Positions 5,565-7,065 of a stretch of DNA of 7,065 nucleotides are shown piece after piece. Source of the stretch: DATJXG01 sp035500455 (GTDB lineage Bacteria; Acidobacteriota; Terriglobia; Terriglobales; Acidobacteriaceae); contig DATJXG010000051.1 in the NCBI GenBank assembly GCA_035500455.1, positions 1 through 7,065 on the forward strand, given 5' to 3'. Within the stretch, counting starts at the first letter, position 1. The number at the start of each line of letters is the position of its first letter. The notes under the pieces were generated by a model, which was not told where the DNA came from, ran no database searches, and worked only from the letters and a program-made list of their open reading frames with translations. Made by a program: the position numbers and the translations under genes.

Positions 5565-6527
5565 GTGGAGACTACGTCCACTTCAGAGCGTTCCCTATCC
5601 GGGGAACGGCTTGCATACTACCTTATCGGGTTTGCGGCGGTGCTCGCCCTGGTGATCGGCACAATTCGCCTCACCGGGTCAAACGCCAATAACGTCTTTC
5701 CCAGCGTCGCCAGCGCCATCGGCGATGATTCTTCAAGCACATCTGGTTTCGCCGGGCGTCCGGATGTTGTGGTCCACCCGACGCCCCCCGGCGCGGAACA
5801 GCAGAAGCTGGTCCGCAAAGCTTCGATGAAGCTGGTGGTGAGCAATCCGGCCGACTCCGCCGAGCAGATTCGCCAGCTGGTGGAGAAGGCGGGAGGATAC
5901 GTGGTGACATCGGAAATCAGCGGAACGGCGGACGCCAACGACGCTTCCCTAAGCGTGCGTGTGCCCGTTGCGCGCTTCGAGGAGGTACGCGCGGCGATTC
6001 ACAAACTCAGCCTCAAAGTGGAGGAGGAGCGGCGGGCAGTCGAGGATGTCACCAGACAATACGTGGATGACGAGGCGCGTCTGCGCAATCTGCGCGCAGA
6101 GGAGGCGCAGTATCTCTCGATTTTGAAAATGGCGAAAACCGTCAAGGACACACTGGCGGTGAGCGACAAGATGAGCGAGGTGCGCGGCGAAATCGAACAG
6201 GAACAGGCGGAGTTCGAAACGCTCGCCCGCCAGACCCAGACCGTTGAGCTGGCGATTGTATTGCTTAGAGAGTTCGTGCCGGTGCCCGAAGGCCTGCACT
6301 GGCGGCCCTGGCTGCGCATCAAGGAGGCCGGGCGGGACGGACTCGATGCGGTCGCGGACTATGCCTCCAGCATGGTGGCCGTCGTCTTCTATCTGCCGTC
6401 GATTCTCTTATGGACAGCTACAATTCTTTTCGTCGCGGCGGGATGCTGGAAGATCATTCGTTGGGTGGTACAGGGGGGCGTGGCCGGGCGAAAAGCTCCG
6501 GCAGATTCGGGCAGCGCCCCGCACTGA
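5565..6527 (+). CDS. DUF4349 domain membrane protein
   Basis: A 320-residue protein with a membrane helix near the N-terminus (about 17-35, AYYLIGFAAVLALVIG) and a hydrophobic pair or long hairpin near the C-terminus (about 268-302). The region between (about 80-235) is a DUF4349 domain. It shows RKASMKLVVSNP (84-95), VEKAGGYVVTSEISG (106-120), the LSVRVPVARFEEV strand and helix (129-141), then a long charged coiled coil with DVTRQYVDDEARLRNL (161-176) ending in TVELAIVLL. The central part is expected outside the cytoplasm, anchored at both ends. DUF4349 has no established biochemical function; many members are predicted lipoproteins, whereas this one has no lipobox. A start at TTG 5553 would add four residues but has no ribosome binding site; the GTG at 5565 does. 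It lies 150 bases behind the kinase gene, so cotranscription is uncertain. Confidence 0.88.
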   Translation: METTSTSERSLSGERLAYYLIGFAAVLALVIGTIRLTGSNANNVFPSVASAIGDDSSSTSGFAGRPDVVVHPTPPGAEQQKLVRKASMKLVVSNPADSAEQIRQLVEKAGGYVVTSEISGTADANDASLSVRVPVARFEEVRAAIHKLSLKVEEERRAVEDVTRQYVDDEARLRNLRAEEAQYLSILKMAKTVKDTLAVSDKMSEVRGEIEQEQAEFETLARQTQTVELAIVLLREFVPVPEGLHWRPWLRIKEAGRDGLDAVADYASSMVAVVFYLPSILLWTATILFVAAGCWKIIRWVVQGGVAGRKAPADSGSAPH

Positions 6528-6624
6528 GAGCCGTTGTCTCACCGCCGGTGCAAGCCATTGAGCCCCGGAACGGGCCGAGTGCGCACAGCGTAGGAAGAAG
6601 ACTGGCCTTGTGCGCCACGCCAGC

Positions 6625-6657
6625 GCGGCTCAGGTAAACTGGCATCGCCGCCTTTTT
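6625..6657 (+). terminator. Candidate weak rho-independent terminator
   Basis: GCGGC (6625-6629) can pair with GCCGC (6647-6651), with a nested CAG/CTG pairing inside the loop, and is followed after one C by five T (6653-6657). It lies about 100 bases behind the DUF4349 stop and before the next gene, a sensible place for a terminator. The stem is short and the loop long, so this is weak. The rest of the 241-base spacer (6528-6768) shows no other gene; a TAGAAT at 6728-6733 resembles a -10 box but has no fitting -35. Confidence 0.28.
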
Positions 6658-6752
6658 ACAAAGCTTGACGAATATTTACAGGAATTTGCCTGCGCGGTTT
6701 GCTGGCGGCGTGGATGTGTGCATCTCATAGAATGCCTTTCCTGAAAGAACCT

Positions 6753-6760
6753 AAGGAGAT
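6753..6760 (+). promoter_or_regulatory. Shine-Dalgarno sequence of the DUF4397 gene
   Basis: AAGGAGAT is a good ribosome binding site. It ends 8 bases before the ATG at 6769 and fixes that start. Confidence 0.75.
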
Positions 6761-6768
6761 TCACGTCT

Positions 6769-7065
6769 ATGCGTCTGGGGGTCACGTTTGGGGTGGTTTG
6801 CCTTTGCGGTCTGGCGCTGCTGGCTGTAGGTTGCGGAGGAGGCAGCAGCGGGAATGCGGAGTTGCGGGTGTTGAACGCTTCTCCGAATGAGGGCGCGGTA
6901 AACGTTCTGGTGGACTCCAACACGGTGGCCAGCAGCATTGGCTATGCCACGGCCACGGATTACATTTCGCTGAAAACGGGTTCGCGGCATTTGCAGATTG
7001 AATCCATCAGTTCGACCACGGCGGCCATCGATACCACGCTCAGCCTGGCGGGCAGCAGCCAGACC
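6769..7065 (+). CDS. DUF4397 domain lipoprotein (3' partial)
   Basis: The first 99 codons of a secreted protein; the frame is still open at the window end. A short signal peptide (MRLG, then a hydrophobic stretch VTFGVVCLCGLALLAVG) ends at Cys22, followed by GGGSSG, the usual flexible Gly/Ser linker of a lipoprotein. The lipobox reads AVGC, with Ala at -3 where Leu is more usual. After it, AELRVLNASPNEGAVNVLVDSNTV (30-53) and the ATDYISLKTGSRHLQI stretch (62-77) match the start of a DUF4397 domain, a beta-sandwich-like extracytoplasmic module of unknown function found widely in lipoproteins of soil bacteria. A good ribosome binding site at 6753-6760 supports the start. A 241-base gap with a possible terminator separates it from the upstream gene. 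Confidence 0.85.
   Translation, partial: MRLGVTFGVVCLCGLALLAVGCGGGSSGNAELRVLNASPNEGAVNVLVDSNTVASSIGYATATDYISLKTGSRHLQIESISSTTAAIDTTLSLAGSSQT

Noticed and set aside
1..7065. CRISPR array, tRNA or rRNA, insertion sequence or transposase gene
   Set aside because: No regularly spaced direct repeats, no cloverleaf or rRNA core sequences, and no transposase motifs were seen on either strand.

Overview
The window reads as a piece of a GC-rich bacterial chromosome, most likely from Acidobacteriota. The basis is the style of its largest gene, a PknB-type Ser/Thr kinase fused through one membrane helix to a PD40/TolB-like beta-propeller. That architecture is strongly expanded in this phylum, and the N-terminal wording (ISHYRILEAIGGGGMGVVYKAED) is typical of it. 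A GC-rich palindromic repeat of a kind common in such genomes, together with DUF4349 and DUF4397 proteins, agrees with this. The assignment is inference from family knowledge, not from a search. All recognised genes lie on the + strand.

Region 1 (2-310) is the 3' end of gyrB. Region 2 (about 344-2653) is a compact accessory islet directly behind gyrB. It begins with three tightly packed genes (386-2002): a TIGR04255-family protein, an uncharacterised 160-residue protein, and a HEPN-fold protein of the UPF0332/COG1895 type whose start lies inside the preceding gene. It continues with a toxin-antitoxin pair (2034-2653): an AbrB/SpoVT-type antidote and a Doc/Fic-fold toxin that overlap by 4 bases. 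The three-gene part is visibly richer in A+T and in rare-type codons than the flanking genes, so it was probably acquired by transfer. The islet ends at a perfect 9-bp palindromic hairpin.

Region 3 (2698-5414) is the kinase gene with its own good sigma70-like promoter (TTGACC, 17 bases, TAAGAT). Region 4 (5535-6527) is a DUF4349 membrane protein. Its strong Shine-Dalgarno sequence lies in a potential hairpin. Region 5 (6769-end) is the start of a DUF4397 lipoprotein, cut by the window edge.

Functionally, gyrB is housekeeping, while the islet looks like stacked toxin-antitoxin or defence-type units. The kinase, DUF4349 and DUF4397 proteins are envelope or signalling proteins with separate translation signals and intergenic gaps of 150-240 bases, so they are probably not one operon. 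The best candidate for something undescribed is the TIGR04255 / 160-aa / HEPN cassette. Its architecture suggests a toxin-antitoxin-like or defence unit, but nothing in the sequence proves that function.
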